Counted from the first letter of the stretch, positions 22,330 through 31,007 are shown. The stretch is DNA of 64,000 nt from Bifidobacterium asteroides (GCF_003202755.1 NZ_QGLK01000004.1:372001-436000), one strand, 5' to 3'. Notes: generated by a model not told the origin, from the letters alone. A program made the numbers and translations.

Positions 22330-23169
22330 ATGAGCAACAATCGAAACGAACGTGCGAATAAGAACCAGGGCAGGCATGAAAGTCCCGAACAATCACCAAT
22401 GAATGACAAGGACCGCATGCCAAGACCAGCGGAGAACGCGAACGACGGAAGAGAAAGCCAAGCGGAAAATGCCCCCATGCCGAAGAAGGAAGGCAGGGAT
22501 TCATCCAGCAAGGACGTTGCTCATGGCAGACCTGGAGCACAAAATAAGCAGGACCAGGCCCTAACCGCCGACCGCTCGCAGGCCGGCCAGGTAGGCGAAG
22601 AGCATGATGGCTCCTCACATGACGACAAGCCAAGCCGACCCGGTAAGCCTGCTGCAAAGGATACGCCCGGACCCGTCGATAAACCGTCTCAGCCAACGAA
22701 CGAAAGAAAGCCCGCCAAACCTCGCAAGGCCAAAAACCACGATTCCTTCTATCTAGGCCTTGCCTCGGCAGTCCTGGTTGCAGCTCTGGGCCTCAGCCTG
22801 AGCACCATGCCGATCTTCTTCTCCCTGCCTCTTGCCGCCGTTCTCTTCGGAATCGGCATCTGGCTCCTCTCCTATGCCAGCTTCAAGTCCCCCGGCAAAC
22901 CAGAGGGAGAGGGAACAGATGCGGACAGGCACACCAGGACGGTAGTTGTGGCGACGGTTCTTCTGGTTCTGCAGACCTTCATCATGGATGTATTCATCTT
23001 CACCCGAATGGGAACCGTCGGCAAACATCAGAACGCCATCGTCATCGCCTGGATTCTCGCCAGCATGATCGAGACCCTGGCTGCCTTCGCCCTTATCTAC
23101 CATCACAATCCCTTGCAGTCCAAGCCCAAGGACCCTGCGACGAACGAAAAACACGAGGGGAATGAATAA
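22330..23169 (+). CDS. Membrane protein with a long charged disordered head; function unknown
   Basis: A 279-residue protein not assigned to a named family. Residues 1-140 are very rich in Lys, Glu, Asp, Asn, Pro and Gln and lack hydrophobic runs, so they are probably disordered and, lacking a signal peptide, cytoplasmic. Four membrane segments follow (beginning FYLGLASAVLVAALGLSL, then IFFSLPLAAVLFGIGIWLL, VVVATVLLVLQTFIMDVF and AIVIAWILASMIETLAAFALIY), ending in a short charged tail. The frame is open from 22285, but ATG 22330 has GGAGG six bases upstream and begins MSNNRNERANKNQ. Neighbours give no functional hint: a VOC relic upstream and the transhydrogenase operon downstream. The 264 bases before it carry no supported gene. 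Confidence 0.75.
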   Translation: MSNNRNERANKNQGRHESPEQSPMNDKDRMPRPAENANDGRESQAENAPMPKKEGRDSSSKDVAHGRPGAQNKQDQALTADRSQAGQVGEEHDGSSHDDKPSRPGKPAAKDTPGPVDKPSQPTNERKPAKPRKAKNHDSFYLGLASAVLVAALGLSLSTMPIFFSLPLAAVLFGIGIWLLSYASFKSPGKPEGEGTDADRHTRTVVVATVLLVLQTFIMDVFIFTRMGTVGKHQNAIVIAWILASMIETLAAFALIYHHNPLQSKPKDPATNEKHEGNE

Positions 23170-23654
23170 AGCACTGTAACGAACATGGATCTGAAACGAC
23201 ATAGCAGACCGGAAAGGCCGGCTGGCCGACCGTGTATGTGAAATTACCTGCCCACAGCGTTCCATCGCCAAGGCCTTCCGCCTCAGGGTGCCACTCATCA
23301 TTCTTGAAGATATGTGGCACCCTTTACTGGATCATCTCCCCTGCTGCAGCTTGACATGGATGGCAAGGTCCTGCACCTTGCCGGCCGGTTCACAAAAATT
23401 CGACATCAAAGCCGCGAAAACACTCTTCAGGCAATCCATGAGCTGCGCGAACACAACTTGGCGAGCATGGTTCTTTGCTCTTTCTATTTCTCATCCTCTT
23501 CGGCAAGACACCATGCAAGATACCTCGAACTTGGTCTCTTCTCAGCTGTTACTTATTCACATACAAATTGTGTTGACCTCCCAACAGTAAAGACCAGCAA
23601 CTAGAATCATTGATGAAATTACTCACACACAGTTGTGTTTGGAAAAGGAAAGAC
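23170..23654. other. 485-base intergenic region upstream of pntA
   Basis: No supported gene. It contains a strong hairpin (23285-23323) and a short-period segment CACACAcagTTGTGTTTG just ahead of the pntA ribosome binding site. A 96-codon frame at 23314-23604 has no family resemblance and overlaps the hairpin. Confidence 0.45.
23285..23323 (+). terminator. Hairpin downstream of the 279-residue membrane protein
   Basis: A perfect ten-pair stem, AGGGTGCCAC with GTGGCACCCT, encloses a 19-base loop and is followed by TTTACTGG. It lies about 115 bases past the stop codon, so it is a plausible but distant terminator. Confidence 0.45.
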
Positions 23655-24845
23655 ATGAGTGGACCAGAACAATCCAACGTAGCCTTCGGGGTCCTCAAAG
23701 AAACAGACGATGAGGAGTCCCGTGTGGCCCTAACGCCTGACATCGTGACCCGGCTGACCAGGCAGGGCATTACCTGCCTATTGGAGTCCGGAGCCGGGGC
23801 ACGAGCCGGCTTCCAAGATGAGGACTACCAGCAGACGGGAGCCACAGTCACCGACAGGAATAGTGTGCTATCCAAGTCACAAGTTCTGGGCTTCGTCAAC
23901 AGACCCGATGAATCTTTGCTGAAGGGGATCCCAGCCGGAACATGGATCATCGGCATGCTGGGGTCCTTGAGCGACAAGGACTACATCAAATCCCTGGAAA
24001 CGTCCGGGCTTACAGGGATCGCTATGGAGCGACTCCCCCGACAGCTCAGCTCGGCCCAGTCCATGGACGAGATGACCTCGCAGAACTCGGTCATGGGATA
24101 CAAGGCGGCTCTGGTGGCTGCCGATGCCTATGGTTCCTTCTTCCCCATGATGACCACTGCTGCAGGAACCATCCGACCAGCCAAGGTCCTGGTCCTGGGT
24201 GCCGGTATCGCAGGCCTGCAGGCCATCGGGACCGCAAAACGCCTGGGAGCCGTGGTCACCGCCTATGATGTCAGGCCCGCCTCCAGGCAGGAGGTGGAAT
24301 CCTTGGGAGCCAAGTTCCTCGACCTGGGACTGGACTTCTCCAAGGGGCAGGGCGAGGGCGGCTATGCGCGCCAGCTGACCGATCAGGAGCAGGCCCAGCA
24401 GCAGGCTGCGGTGGATGCCAAAGCGGCAGGCTTTGATGTGGTCATCACCACAGCCAAGGTTCCAGGCGGGAAGCCTCCTCGCCTCCTCAGCGCCGAGGGT
24501 GTGGCCAACCTGCATCCCGGGGCTGTGGTCGTGGACTGCGCTGCCAGCGACCTGGGCGGCAATGTCGAGGGATCACAGGTGGGAACCAGGACCACCGACA
24601 AGGGAGTCATCATGATCGGGGCCCCATACCTGGCCAGCGGCGTAGCCACGACGGCATCGAATCTTCTGTCGAGAAATGTGGCGGACGTGCTGGTGCATTT
24701 CCTTCGTGACGGTGCGCTCAGCATCAAAACGGACGACGAGATCGATCAAGCACTTGTTGTGTCAGGAGCAACCAAATCCAGCGCGCATGGAAGCGCGGAT
24801 GCTCCGGATGTTGAAAAGACCGAAGAGAAAGGTCAGGAGCAATGA
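23655..24845 (+). CDS. pntAa: NAD(P) transhydrogenase alpha subunit, soluble part (domain I)
   Basis: First of three subunits of the proton-translocating transhydrogenase that reduces NADP+ with NADH using the proton gradient. Domain I binds NAD(H): KETDDEESRVALTPDIV at the N-terminus, NSVMGYKAALVAADAYG, the Rossmann motif VLVLGAGIAGLQAIGTAKRLGAVV, the RQEVES loop, and TAKVPGGKPPRLLS. The frame is open from 23610, but the ATG at 23655 has AAGGAAAG at good spacing and gives 396 residues. The stop overlaps pntAb by four bases. The split of alpha into two polypeptides is the form known from Rhodospirillum and many actinobacteria. Confidence 0.95.
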   Translation: MSGPEQSNVAFGVLKETDDEESRVALTPDIVTRLTRQGITCLLESGAGARAGFQDEDYQQTGATVTDRNSVLSKSQVLGFVNRPDESLLKGIPAGTWIIGMLGSLSDKDYIKSLETSGLTGIAMERLPRQLSSAQSMDEMTSQNSVMGYKAALVAADAYGSFFPMMTTAAGTIRPAKVLVLGAGIAGLQAIGTAKRLGAVVTAYDVRPASRQEVESLGAKFLDLGLDFSKGQGEGGYARQLTDQEQAQQQAAVDAKAAGFDVVITTAKVPGGKPPRLLSAEGVANLHPGAVVVDCAASDLGGNVEGSQVGTRTTDKGVIMIGAPYLASGVATTASNLLSRNVADVLVHFLRDGALSIKTDDEIDQALVVSGATKSSAHGSADAPDVEKTEEKGQEQ

Positions 24846-25210
24846 ATTCTTTGGTCATAGCAATAACGCTCTTCATTCTGGCCCTGCTGATCGGCGTGGA
24901 GGTGATCGGCAAAGTTCCGGCCACGCTGCACACACCGCTCATGTCGGGCGCCAACTCCATTCATGGCATTGTGATCGTCGGGGTAGTCATCATCGCGGCG
25001 GAGGCTCACTCCCCGCTTTCCTACGTACTTATATTCCTGGCTGCCGTCCTTGGCGCCATGAATGTGGTGGGCGGCTACGTGGTGACCGACAGGATGCTGG
25101 AGATGTTCAAGTCCTCCAAACCCGACAAGGGGAAGGATAAGACCAGTCAGGACGAACAGGCTTCGACCGTCCCGACCCAGACTGCTAAGAACGAGGGAGC
25201 CGAGAAGTGA
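24842..25210 (+). CDS. pntAb: NAD(P) transhydrogenase alpha subunit, membrane part
   Basis: A 122-residue membrane protein corresponding to the first part of transhydrogenase domain II. It has three membrane segments (VIAITLFILALLIGVEVIG, IHGIVIVGVVIIAAEA, LSYVLIFLAAVLGAMNVVGGYVV) and the conserved KVPATLHTPLMSGANSIHG stretch that lines the proton path. A hydrophilic tail of about 35 residues rich in Lys, Glu, Thr and Gln follows. It overlaps pntAa and pntB by four bases at each end, which keeps the three products in step. Confidence 0.95.
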   Translation: MNSLVIAITLFILALLIGVEVIGKVPATLHTPLMSGANSIHGIVIVGVVIIAAEAHSPLSYVLIFLAAVLGAMNVVGGYVVTDRMLEMFKSSKPDKGKDKTSQDEQASTVPTQTAKNEGAEK

Positions 25211-26616
25211 ACACCCTCGACATCATCACCTGGTTCGTCTATCTTCTTTCCTCAGTCATGTTCGTCATGGGCCTGCACTACATGAACTCCCCCAAAACCG
25301 CCCGTACAGGCAATAGGATTTCTGCGGCAGGCATGATCATCGCCGTTGCCATGGCCTTCATCCACCTGTTCGCCACGGGTTTCACCTCCTCCCTGGCTAT
25401 CGTTCTGCTCGTGCTCGGCATTCTGATTGGATCCGTTGCAGGGGTCTACTCGGCCAAGAAGGTGAAAATGACGGACATGCCTCAGCTGGTTTCCGTCTTC
25501 AACACGGTCGGCGGCGGCGCTGCAGCCCTGGTCGCTCTGAACGACATACTGACTTCCGAGGGCACCCCGACTCTGGTGGTGCTGATCACCGCCGGCCTGG
25601 GCGTGGTCATCGGTTCCATCACCTTCACCGGTTCCCTGGTAGCTGCCGGCAAACTCCAGGGCATCGGCCTGATCAAAAACCTGAAGCTGCCGGCCAAGGC
25701 TGTCTGGAATGTGCTCTTCGCTCTGTTGACGGTCCTCAGCCTGGTCCTGCTCTGCCTGAATCCGGACAATCGGACCCTATGGGCCCTCCTCACGGCCATA
25801 TTCGCCCTAGGTTACGGACTTGTCTTCGTCATTCCCATCGGTGGCGCCGACATGCCCGTGGTCATCTCCGTCTTGAACGCCTGCACAGGTACAGCTGTGG
25901 CCATGAACGGCCTGGCGATCGACAACGTGGCTTTGATCGTAGCAGGCGCTTTGGTTGGTGCAGCAGGTGCAACCCTATCCGTCCTGATGGCCCAGGCCAT
26001 GAACAGGCCGCTCCTGAGCGTGCTGGCCGGCGGGTTCGGCGGTTCCTCTGTCAGCGCCAGCCAGGATCAGGGCACCCAGGGGACCATGAAGGAGACCACG
26101 CCCGACGATGTGGCTGTCCAGCTGGTCTATGCCGACAAGGTCATCTTCGTCCCCGGCTTTGGTCTGGCTCAGGCACAGGCCCAACGCGAACTGGCCGACC
26201 TGGGCGAACTGCTCAAGGGCCGTGGCGTGGATGTATCCTATGCCATTCACCCTGTGGCCGGCCGTATGCCCGGACATATGAACGTCCTCCTGGCCGAGGC
26301 CAACGTTCCCTATGAGGAATTGATCGACCTTGATGACATCAATCCCCAGTTCCCCTCAGCCAACGTCGCTTTGGTAGTGGGCGCCAATGACGTGACCAAC
26401 CCGGCTGCACGCCGGCCGGGGACTGCAGTCTCGGGCATGCCCATCCTGAACGTTGACAAGGCCCAGCATGTTGTCGTCCTCAAGCGAGGCAGAGGCAAGG
26501 GGTACGCCGGCATCGAGAACGAGCTCTACTTCAACCCAAATACGCAGATGCTCTTCAATGATGCCAAGGTCAGCCTTCAGGCGATCATTGCATCGGTCAA
26601 GGAACTCATCGCCTGA
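25207..26616 (+). CDS. pntB: NAD(P) transhydrogenase beta subunit
   Basis: A 469-residue subunit with about nine membrane helices (remaining part of domain II) and a C-terminal NADP(H)-binding domain III. Motifs include AIPQ-like VYSAKKVKMTDMPQLVSVFN, GGGAAALVAL, IPIGGADMPVVISVLNACTG, and in domain III PGFGLAQAQAQRELADL, AIHPVAGRMPGHMNVLLAEA, VVGANDVTNPAAR and FNDAKVSLQAI. All are present and in order, so the enzyme should be complete. It raises the NADPH/NADH ratio; in a bifidobacterium, which makes little NADPH by oxidative routes, that could support biosynthesis, provided that ATPase-driven proton force is available. Confidence 0.96.
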   Translation: MNTLDIITWFVYLLSSVMFVMGLHYMNSPKTARTGNRISAAGMIIAVAMAFIHLFATGFTSSLAIVLLVLGILIGSVAGVYSAKKVKMTDMPQLVSVFNTVGGGAAALVALNDILTSEGTPTLVVLITAGLGVVIGSITFTGSLVAAGKLQGIGLIKNLKLPAKAVWNVLFALLTVLSLVLLCLNPDNRTLWALLTAIFALGYGLVFVIPIGGADMPVVISVLNACTGTAVAMNGLAIDNVALIVAGALVGAAGATLSVLMAQAMNRPLLSVLAGGFGGSSVSASQDQGTQGTMKETTPDDVAVQLVYADKVIFVPGFGLAQAQAQRELADLGELLKGRGVDVSYAIHPVAGRMPGHMNVLLAEANVPYEELIDLDDINPQFPSANVALVVGANDVTNPAARRPGTAVSGMPILNVDKAQHVVVLKRGRGKGYAGIENELYFNPNTQMLFNDAKVSLQAIIASVKELIA

Positions 26617-26639
26617 GCATATGCTGTAGTGAGAACCAT

Positions 26640-26670
26640 GGCTCCGGATCGGCTTGGCTGGTCCGGAGCC
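26640..26670 (+). terminator. Hairpin between pntB and the aldolase gene
   Basis: A nine-pair stem (GGCTCCGGA with TCCGGAGCC, 13-base loop) lies 24 bases past the pntB stop and is followed by AATTATC. It may end or attenuate the pnt transcript before the aldolase gene. Confidence 0.45.
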
Positions 26671-26697
26671 AATTATCATCGAACAGGAAGGACCCAC

Positions 26698-27723
26698 ATG
26701 CTGTCATTCGTCAACGACTATTCCGAGGGCGCACATCCCGCAGTCCTGCAGCGGCTGATCGACACCAACATGGAGCACCTTCCCGGGTACGGCAAGGATC
26801 GGTACTGCTCCTCCGCTGCTCAGAAAATTGCCCAAGCTTGTGGCTGCCCCCAGGCCCAGGTCTATTTCATGGCCGGAGGAACCCAGACCAACCAGGTCGT
26901 CACTTCCTGCCTGCTGAAGTCATATCAAGGAGTGGTCGCTGCAGATACTGGCCATGTCAATGTCCATGAGGCCGGCGCCATCGAAGCCGTAGGCCACAAG
27001 GTTCTGACAATTCCCGGCGAACAGGGCAAGATTCGCGCAGAGGACCTTGACGCTTTTCTGGAAGGCTTCTATGCCGACGGAAACCATGAGCAGATGGTCT
27101 TCCCCGGCATGGTCTACATCTCACATCCCACCGAGTATGGGACCCTCTACACTCGTCAGGAGCTGGAAGATCTCTCGCAGACCTGTCGGGAATACAAGAT
27201 TCCGCTCTACCTGGACGGGGCCAGGCTGGGATACGGACTGGTGGCTCCCGGAACCGACGTCGATCTGACGGACATAGCCCGTCTCTGCGACGTCTTCTAC
27301 ATCGGCGGGACCAAGGTCGGCGCACTCTGTGGGGAAGCGGTGGTCTTCCCCAGGGGGAACGCTCCCGAGCATTTCAGCACCATGATCAAAAGAAGGGGAG
27401 CACTCCTGGCCAAGGGAAGACTCCTGGGGGTGCAGTTCGACGCTCTCTTTACTGACGACCTCTACTCACGAATCAGCCGCAACGCCATCCAGACGGCGGC
27501 GATGATCAAAAAGGCCCTGCGGGAGAAGGGGTATCAGATCGTCATGGACTCCCCCACCAACCAGACCTTCGTCCGCCTGGACAATGAGCGCATGGAGGAG
27601 CTGTCCAAGCAGGTCGCCTTCGACTTCTGGGAACGCAGCGATGCCACCCACACCGTGATCCGGCTGGCCACCTCCTGGGCGACGACAGTCGAGGACACCC
27701 AAGCGCTGATCAATCTGCTGTAA
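26698..27723 (+). CDS. Low-specificity L-threonine aldolase family PLP enzyme
   Basis: A fold-type I PLP enzyme of the beta-eliminating lyase group, which cleaves L-threonine or allo-threonine to glycine and acetaldehyde. The 341 residues carry the family features: FVNDYSEGAHPAVLQRL at the start, MAGGTQTNQVV, HVNVHEAGAIEA (stacking histidine), LYLDGARLGYG with the cofactor aspartate at residue 173, and YIGGTKVGALCGEA with the Schiff-base lysine at 206. The frame is open from 26629, but AGGAAGGA precedes the ATG at 26698 and the family begins there. It follows pntB after a hairpin and ends in its own terminator. Whether it prefers threonine cannot be told from sequence. Confidence 0.88.
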   Translation: MLSFVNDYSEGAHPAVLQRLIDTNMEHLPGYGKDRYCSSAAQKIAQACGCPQAQVYFMAGGTQTNQVVTSCLLKSYQGVVAADTGHVNVHEAGAIEAVGHKVLTIPGEQGKIRAEDLDAFLEGFYADGNHEQMVFPGMVYISHPTEYGTLYTRQELEDLSQTCREYKIPLYLDGARLGYGLVAPGTDVDLTDIARLCDVFYIGGTKVGALCGEAVVFPRGNAPEHFSTMIKRRGALLAKGRLLGVQFDALFTDDLYSRISRNAIQTAAMIKKALREKGYQIVMDSPTNQTFVRLDNERMEELSKQVAFDFWERSDATHTVIRLATSWATTVEDTQALINLL

Positions 27724-27767
27724 AAGCCGCTCACGCTGAACCAAGGCAAGCCTAGGTAATCCTGCAA

Positions 27768-27805
27768 CCCCTTCCCCGCCAATCAGCCTTCGGGGAGGGG
27801 TATTT
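27768..27805 (+). terminator. Terminator after the aldolase gene
   Basis: CCCCTTCCCCG pairs with CGGGGAGGGG (one bulged T), followed by TATTTGT, 45 bases past the stop codon. Confidence 0.7.
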
Positions 27806-27962
27806 GTATGTATATGGCTTTCACCCTGCGTTGTTGGACATATCATACTCGTTCGGGTGAGTGCAAAGCTGTCATTCAGTAAGATTTTTATTGCAACGAT
27901 GCTGTTGCACACCTCCGCCCTGAGCACAGGGACGGAATTACTTCAACGATGAAAGGACGCTT

Positions 27963-29012
27963 ATGAAAGCCGTTGTTTTCGAAGAGTACAACACCTTCCC
28001 CACCCTCAAGGAAGTGCCGGAGCCGACACCCGGGAGCGGCGAGGTTCTGCTCAAGGTGGCCGGGGCAGGTTGCTGCCATTCTGACGTCTCCGTCTTCCAG
28101 GACTACACCCCAGAAACCGGCAGCCACACCAAGCCGCCATTCATTCTGGGACATGAGACCACTGGTTGGGTCGAAGAGGTAGGACCCGATGTCACGGGCT
28201 TCAAGAAAGGCGATGCCTACATCGTCTATGGACCCACCGGATGCGGCCACTGCCCTCACTGCGTGGCCGGCCAGGAGAACTACTGCTCCAGCGCCGCAAC
28301 CAATAAATCCCTGGCGCTGGGACTGGGGCGTGACGGCGGCATGGCTGAATACATGACCGTTCCGGCCCGCAACCTGGTACCGCTGGGCGATGCAGATCCA
28401 ATCGGCGCTGCACCCCTGGCTGACGCTGCCCTGACTCCTTACCACGCCATCCGGGCTGCCATGCCTCACCTGAACGGCGGCGGAAAGTACGCTCTGGTCA
28501 TTGGCCTGGGTGGACTTGGCCAGATCGCCATTCAGATTCTTCACGCCCTGACCGGCGCCACCGTGATCGCCACCGATACCAAGCCAGAGGCCCTGGCCAA
28601 GGCTGAGGCCAAGGGTGCCATCCCCGTGGTCAGCGACGAGCACCAGGTGGAGAACATCAGGAAGATCACCCACGGGGAGGGCGTGGACGCCGCCTTCGAT
28701 TTCGTGGGTGTGGCCCCGACCATTGCTGCCGCACAGGCTTCGGGCGGCCCGGGATCCCGGGTGACCGTGGTCGGCATCGCCGGCGGCAAGGCGGAATACG
28801 ACTGGTACTCCAAGCCCTGGGAGCAGGAGCTGCTTGGCGTCTACTGGGGGTCCATCCCCGAGCTCTACGATGTGGCCAACATGTATCGCAACGGCCAGAT
28901 CGAGACCGAGATCGAAACCTACTCGCTGGACAATGCCCTGGATGCCTACCATAAGCTGGTAGATAACAAGCTCTCGGCCAGGGCTGTTATAGTGCCCCAC
29001 ACCAAGGCCTGA
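27963..29012 (+). CDS. Zinc-dependent alcohol dehydrogenase (medium-chain family)
   Basis: A 349-residue medium-chain dehydrogenase. The catalytic zinc site is seen in GCCHSDVSVFQ and GHETTGWVEEVG; the structural zinc cysteines in GCGHCPHCVAGQENYC; and the nucleotide fold in VIGLGGLGQIAIQ with an acidic ATDTKPEAL after the second strand, which suggests NAD rather than NADP. AAAGGA lies eight bases before the ATG. It is a single-gene unit between two hairpins. The substrate cannot be assigned; relatives act on primary alcohols, polyols or aldehydes. In heterofermentative bifidobacteria such enzymes often regenerate NAD by reducing acetaldehyde. Confidence 0.9.
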   Translation: MKAVVFEEYNTFPTLKEVPEPTPGSGEVLLKVAGAGCCHSDVSVFQDYTPETGSHTKPPFILGHETTGWVEEVGPDVTGFKKGDAYIVYGPTGCGHCPHCVAGQENYCSSAATNKSLALGLGRDGGMAEYMTVPARNLVPLGDADPIGAAPLADAALTPYHAIRAAMPHLNGGGKYALVIGLGGLGQIAIQILHALTGATVIATDTKPEALAKAEAKGAIPVVSDEHQVENIRKITHGEGVDAAFDFVGVAPTIAAAQASGGPGSRVTVVGIAGGKAEYDWYSKPWEQELLGVYWGSIPELYDVANMYRNGQIETEIETYSLDNALDAYHKLVDNKLSARAVIVPHTKA

Positions 29013-29128
29013 TTTCCCCTGATTGTAGACGGAGAAGCGGCTCATCTGTGGATCTGATTTAAGCACAATCAGATTTAGGTATTGTCAGATTCATGTGCTG
29101 ACACCATTCTCCGCCTACATGCGCTGAT

Positions 29129-29166
29129 GGCCAGTCACGGTCTTGTCGTGAAGACCGCGACCGGCC
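29129..29166. terminator. Hairpin between converging adh and histidine kinase genes
   Basis: GGCC-GTC-CGGTCTT pairs with AAGACCG-GAC-GGCC with two single-base mismatches around a TGTCGTG-type loop. It lies in the 190-base gap between converging genes and is likely to serve both. Confidence 0.55.
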
Positions 29167-29202
29167 ACAGCATCTTACCAAGCTCCCTCAAGCCTACGTT
29201 AT

Positions 29203-30108
29203 TTACAGTTCCTTCGATTGCAGAGCATCACCCAACAACAAGTGGACCAGGAAAATAGCGTCGGCGGATTCCAGCCTCATGGAGCCGCTGAGCGAATCCA
29301 CCAGGGAATCAACGATGCTCAGACCCAGACCTGTGCTTCTGATCTTGGTACGTGACTGGTCATCGGTCTGGAACCGTTCCATGAGCCTGTCCACATCGAC
29401 TGCTTCGCCCGTAGTTTTGTTGCCGAAGTCCAAATGAATTCGTCCATCTTCACTCTTGTGCAGGTCCACCCAGGCTGATTCCTCCGCATACTTGAGCCAG
29501 TTGCCAATCAGGTTCTGAATTATTCGACTCATCATGATCTGATCCGTCGTAATTTCCACACCAGTTTGAATTCTGGGCTCCACCGTGACGGACCGCGCGG
29601 TCAGAGAATCGAAGGCATTGAAGAGCTCCTGCTGAACCAATGCCGATAGGTTCACCCTGGTCAGATCCAGGCTCACGCTCTTCTCCTGTATCAGATTGAA
29701 ATCCATCAGGTAATGCAGATAGTGATCCACCGACTGCAGGTTGTTGAGGATCTTACCCAATTGCTCCTGATCAGCCGATCCCTCCTTGAGCAGCTGGGCG
29801 TATCCCCTGGCCACGGTCAGCGGGGTCTTGATGTCATGGGTTAGGTTGGTCAGCATCTGCCGGACTTGCTTGTTCTGCTCAGCCTGGGTGATCTGCAGCC
29901 GCCTGGTCTTGTTCAGAACGGCATTGATCCTATCCGCCAGAGTGCGGATGAGCCCGATATTGGACCCAGTGGTTACCAAGGCGTTAGTGTCGGCATGGTT
30001 GATGAAGTCCAGATCGTCACTGATCCGTTTGAGGTCGGCAATCAGCATTATCAAGCCAATCGCCAGGGCGAGGGCGACAAGACCCAAAACAAGTGCGGCC
30101 ACCTTCAC
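29203..30108 (-). CDS. Sensor histidine kinase with a single membrane anchor
   Basis: A 301-residue kinase. It has one N-terminal membrane helix (ALVLGLVALALAIGLIMLIA) and almost no extracellular part, a linker with RTLADRINAVLNKTRRLQ, an HisKA domain with the phosphoacceptor His91 in LTHDIKTPLT, and an HATPase domain with N-box NLIGNWLKYAE and G-box STGLGLSIV. Translation starts at the GTG complementary to 30106-30108, with GGAGG seven bases upstream. Kinases of this build, lacking a sensor domain, commonly sit beside ABC exporters and respond to peptide antibiotics with the transporter's help; that role is inferred from context here. It follows the response regulator by 49 bases. Confidence 0.9.
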   Translation of the reverse strand: MKVAALVLGLVALALAIGLIMLIADLKRISDDLDFINHADTNALVTTGSNIGLIRTLADRINAVLNKTRRLQITQAEQNKQVRQMLTNLTHDIKTPLTVARGYAQLLKEGSADQEQLGKILNNLQSVDHYLHYLMDFNLIQEKSVSLDLTRVNLSALVQQELFNAFDSLTARSVTVEPRIQTGVEITTDQIMMSRIIQNLIGNWLKYAEESAWVDLHKSEDGRIHLDFGNKTTGEAVDVDRLMERFQTDDQSRTKIRSTGLGLSIVDSLVDSLSGSMRLESADAIFLVHLLLGDALQSKEL

Positions 30109-30157
30109 GGATTCACCTCCGACGACCCTTATTCATCGTTCTTTCTTCCATCCGAAT

Positions 30158-30850
30158 TCAGACCAGGCGAACGCCGATGCCCCAGACCGACACGATGTAG
30201 CGCTGACTGCCGGCGTATCTGTTCAAACTGGTCCGCAAGGTGCTCAGATGCACATTGAGTGTATTCTCGGCATTGATGTATGGCTGGTTCCAAACCTGCC
30301 TGTAGAGGTCCTCCTTCTCGAAGACCCGATGTGGATGGTCCATCAGAAGCTCAAGGATGGCGAATTCCTTGCGTGCCAGTTCGACCCTGTGCCCATCAAC
30401 GCTGACCGTGTGCTCCATCCGGTCCAGCTCGATCCCCTGAAAACACATCTTGGCGTCCGATTCACCTGCTGCATCCGCGTCCGCTTTCAGCGCCCCGGAT
30501 TGGCGCAGCTGGACCTGGACGCGAGCGCGGAGCTCATCAATGTCAAAAGGCTTGGTCACATAATCATTGGCGCCCTGCTCCAGGAGGCTGACGGTTCTGG
30601 TCTTATCCTGAATGGCCGTGAGAATGATGACCGGCACTGAAGAAATATGCCGGATGGCCTTGAGGACGCTGTCCCCGGTGACTACAGGGAGCATCAGATC
30701 CAGAAGGATCAGGTCGGGTTCCTCCTGCTGGAAGCAAGCTAAGGCCTGGGCGCCCGTCGTCGCCTGGATGATCCGGTAGGTCCCTCCCAGCACATCCTTG
30801 AGCAGGGACTGGATGTCCTCCTGATCCTCCACGACCAGAATCGTCGGCAT
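30158..30850 (-). CDS. OmpR/PhoB-family response regulator
   Basis: A 230-residue regulator. The receiver domain shows the acidic pocket VVEDQED, the phosphorylation site Asp51 in LLDLMLPVVTGD, Thr78 in ILTA and Lys100 in YVTKPFDIDELRARV. The C-terminal winged helix has ELARKEFAILELLMDHPHRVFEKEDLYRQVW and a recognition helix in NTLNVHLSTLRTSLN, ending VSVWGIGVRLV, the usual trans-reg-C closing hairpin. A spacer of about 20 Ala/Asp-rich residues joins the domains. It is transcribed ahead of the kinase and divergently from the ABC exporter; the shared 157-base region contains repeats that are its probable target. Confidence 0.95.
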   Translation of the reverse strand: MPTILVVEDQEDIQSLLKDVLGGTYRIIQATTGAQALACFQQEEPDLILLDLMLPVVTGDSVLKAIRHISSVPVIILTAIQDKTRTVSLLEQGANDYVTKPFDIDELRARVQVQLRQSGALKADADAAGESDAKMCFQGIELDRMEHTVSVDGHRVELARKEFAILELLMDHPHRVFEKEDLYRQVWNQPYINAENTLNVHLSTLRTSLNRYAGSQRYIVSVWGIGVRLV

Positions 30851-30924
30851 ACTGTCTTCCTTTCGCGAGTCACTCTCATGTTACTGAAGCCGCTTAACGA
30901 GGCCGGTCTCGCCCAAGCGGATTT

Positions 30925-30963
30925 ATGCAATTCTTAATGATTTCTTAGCCATGCAATTAAGAA
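30925..30963. promoter_or_regulatory. Repeat-rich putative operator between the response regulator and the ABC exporter
   Basis: TTCTTA occurs at 30931 and 30942, an 11-base phase typical of OmpR-family direct repeats. TTCTTAAT (30931-30938) forms a perfect inverted repeat with ATTAAGAA (30956-30963). ATGCAATT occurs at 30925 and 30951. The block lies 45 bases ahead of the exporter start codon and 75 bases ahead of the regulator start codon. Confidence 0.55.
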
Positions 30964-31007
30964 AGGCGTTTTAGATTCTCTGATAGCGACATAGCGAAAG
31001 GAACTCC

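Noticed and set aside
23314-23604. 96-codon plus-strand frame before pntA
   Set aside because: Overlaps a hairpin, has no recognisable fold or ribosome binding site, and a competing frame covers the same bases.
16772-23654. Integrative element anchored at tRNA-His
   Set aside because: No integrase, and I did not see a second copy of the tRNA 3' end to the right; a long-range search by eye is not decisive.
27888-29066. 392-codon minus-strand frame opposite the alcohol dehydrogenase
   Set aside because: Shadow of a clear zinc dehydrogenase; no independent features.
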